The notes under the pieces were generated by a model. It made no database searches. It saw only the letters and a program-made list of their open reading frames with translations, and was not told the origin of the DNA. The translations under genes were made by a program, and so were the position numbers. Positions 39,520 through 40,383 of a DNA stretch of 40,383 nt are shown here, piece by piece. This stretch comes from JAZUCT01 sp045639255 (GTDB lineage Bacteria > Bacillota > Clostridia > Christensenellales > UBA1242). Numbering within the stretch: the first letter of the stretch is position 1; each line of letters opens with the position of its first letter. The DNA lies in contig JAZUCT010000053.1 of NCBI GenBank assembly GCA_045639255.1, positions 1 to 40,383 of the forward strand, given 5' to 3'.

Positions 39520-40383
39520 ATGAAAACAATTTTGGTTACTGGTGGTTGCGGATTTATTGCAAGCAACTTTATTAAGTATATTTTAAGAGAAAATAAATAT
39601 TTTGTGGTTAACTTAGATTTGTTAACATATGCTTCCAATAAAGAATATTTAAAAGATGTTGAAAATAACAAAAACTATGTTTTTTATAAAGGTGATATTT
39701 GCGATAAAAAAATTGCGAATAAAATTTTTAAAAAACACTGCATTGATTATGTTATTAATTTTGCAGCAGAAAGCCATGTTGACAGAAGTTATGAAAACGG
39801 TGAACTTTTTGCAAAAACAAACATTTTGGGCATGGTTAACTTAATTAATGTTTGCATGCAATATTGGAAAGATTTTTCAAAACACAGATTTATTCAAATT
39901 TCAACCGATGAAGTTTATGGCAGTTCAAACACAGAATGCACTGAAAGTTCAAAATTAAATCCAAGTTCGCCCTATTCCAGTTCAAAAGCAAGTGCAGATT
40001 TACTTGCATTAAGTTATTTTAAAAGTTTTGGTTTCCCTGTGTTAATAACCAGAAGTTCAAATAACTTTGGTGAAAATCAGTTTCCTGAAAAACTTATTCC
40101 AAAAGCATTTGTTACACTTTCAAAAAATGAAGAATTTTATATTTATGGAAATGGCGAAAATTTAAGAGATTGGCTTTATGTTGAAGATAATGTTAAGGCA
40201 ATTGAACTTGTTTTAGAAAAAGGCAATGTTGGCGAAATTTACAACATTTGTGCGCACAATGAAATTTCAAACAATAAAATTGTTAAACAAGTTTTTGAAT
40301 ATGTTAAAACAAATGTTAACAAAAATATAAGTTATGATTTAATAAAATACACAAGTGATAGGCCTGCACATGATTTAAGATAT
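39520..40383 (+). CDS. rfbB: dTDP-glucose 4,6-dehydratase, 3' end beyond the window
   Basis: The first 288 residues of an extended SDR of usually about 340 aa; the reading frame is open to the last base. NAD-binding 'LVTGGCGFIASNFIKY' (5-20), 'NLDLLTYASN', 'ESHVDRS', TDEVYG (129-134), the YxxxK pair Tyr152/Lys156 ('PYSSSKAS'), 'NNFGENQFPEKLIPK', 'RDWLYVEDN' and 'DRPAHDLRY' are all RfbB/RmlB signatures. The enzyme makes dTDP-4-keto-6-deoxyglucose for rhamnose and related sugars. It may open a dTDP-sugar operon to the right. The start is fixed by homology; no SD is present and a consensus -10 lies 6 nt upstream. Confidence 0.93.
   Translation, partial: MKTILVTGGCGFIASNFIKYILRENKYFVVNLDLLTYASNKEYLKDVENNKNYVFYKGDICDKKIANKIFKKHCIDYVINFAAESHVDRSYENGELFAKTNILGMVNLINVCMQYWKDFSKHRFIQISTDEVYGSSNTECTESSKLNPSSPYSSSKASADLLALSYFKSFGFPVLITRSSNNFGENQFPEKLIPKAFVTLSKNEEFYIYGNGENLRDWLYVEDNVKAIELVLEKGNVGEIYNICAHNEISNNKIVKQVFEYVKTNVNKNISYDLIKYTSDRPAHDLRY

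Overview
The window is an AT-rich chromosomal segment of a low-GC Bacillota, most likely an uncultured spore-forming Clostridia lineage. The evidence is the dcw gene content with a SpoVD-type penicillin-binding protein (PASTA tail), the tig-clpP-clpX operon, a long clostridial-type GltX, a SPOCS-like cysteine-rich protein, CCA-encoding tRNA genes, BspA-like surface proteins, and strong Shine-Dalgarno (SD) and sigma-A motifs. Most genes are on the minus strand. The core is housekeeping, with accessory or rapidly evolving patches between.

Layout. 1-2.3 kb: a BspA-like LRR lipoprotein. 2.4-12.1 kb: a cell-wall and division cluster read right to left (metallophosphoesterase, rsmH, an FtsL-like protein, SpoVD-like PBP, murE, mraY, murD, ftsW). 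Hairpins and a patch of REP-like repeats at 9.4-9.64 kb cut it into three likely transcription units. murG sits apart at 18.7 kb on the opposite strand. 12.2-14.0 kb: a Clostridia-specific protein of spore-coat flavour, the GTPase engB, and a zinc-ribbon membrane protein. 14.2-18.6 kb: tig-clpP-clpX and gap. 19.8-24.2 kb: a HIT protein, a lipoprotein serine protease and a TetR regulator with a palindromic operator, then a divergent SDR and an FAD oxidoreductase. 24.2-25.0 kb: a six-tRNA operon (Gly-Arg-His-Gln-Lys-Leu) with a 50-bp tail duplication. 25.0-28.9 kb: DUF1858, SPFH-like and PRC-barrel proteins, and a large camelysin-like/LRR surface protein. 29.1-35.9 kb: gltX-trpS, a small membrane-anchored protein, a family-2 glycosyltransferase and a U32-family protein. 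36.0-37.4 kb: tRNA-Ser followed by three tandem 12-bp repeats and an orphan gene. 37.5-40.4 kb: a Nudix hydrolase, a ferritin-like protein and a 3'-truncated rfbB.

I found no CRISPR array, transposase, phage structural gene or obvious defence operon. The most unusual signals are regulatory. A consensus promoter is folded inside a terminator-like inverted repeat (32335-32380). Four genes (engB, murG, rfbB and the U32 gene) have a -10 box so close to the ATG that their mRNAs should be leaderless or nearly so, in a genome that otherwise uses strong SDs. The gltX mRNA should begin with a terminator-like hairpin. MurE lacks the canonical DNPR amino-acid selectivity motif.
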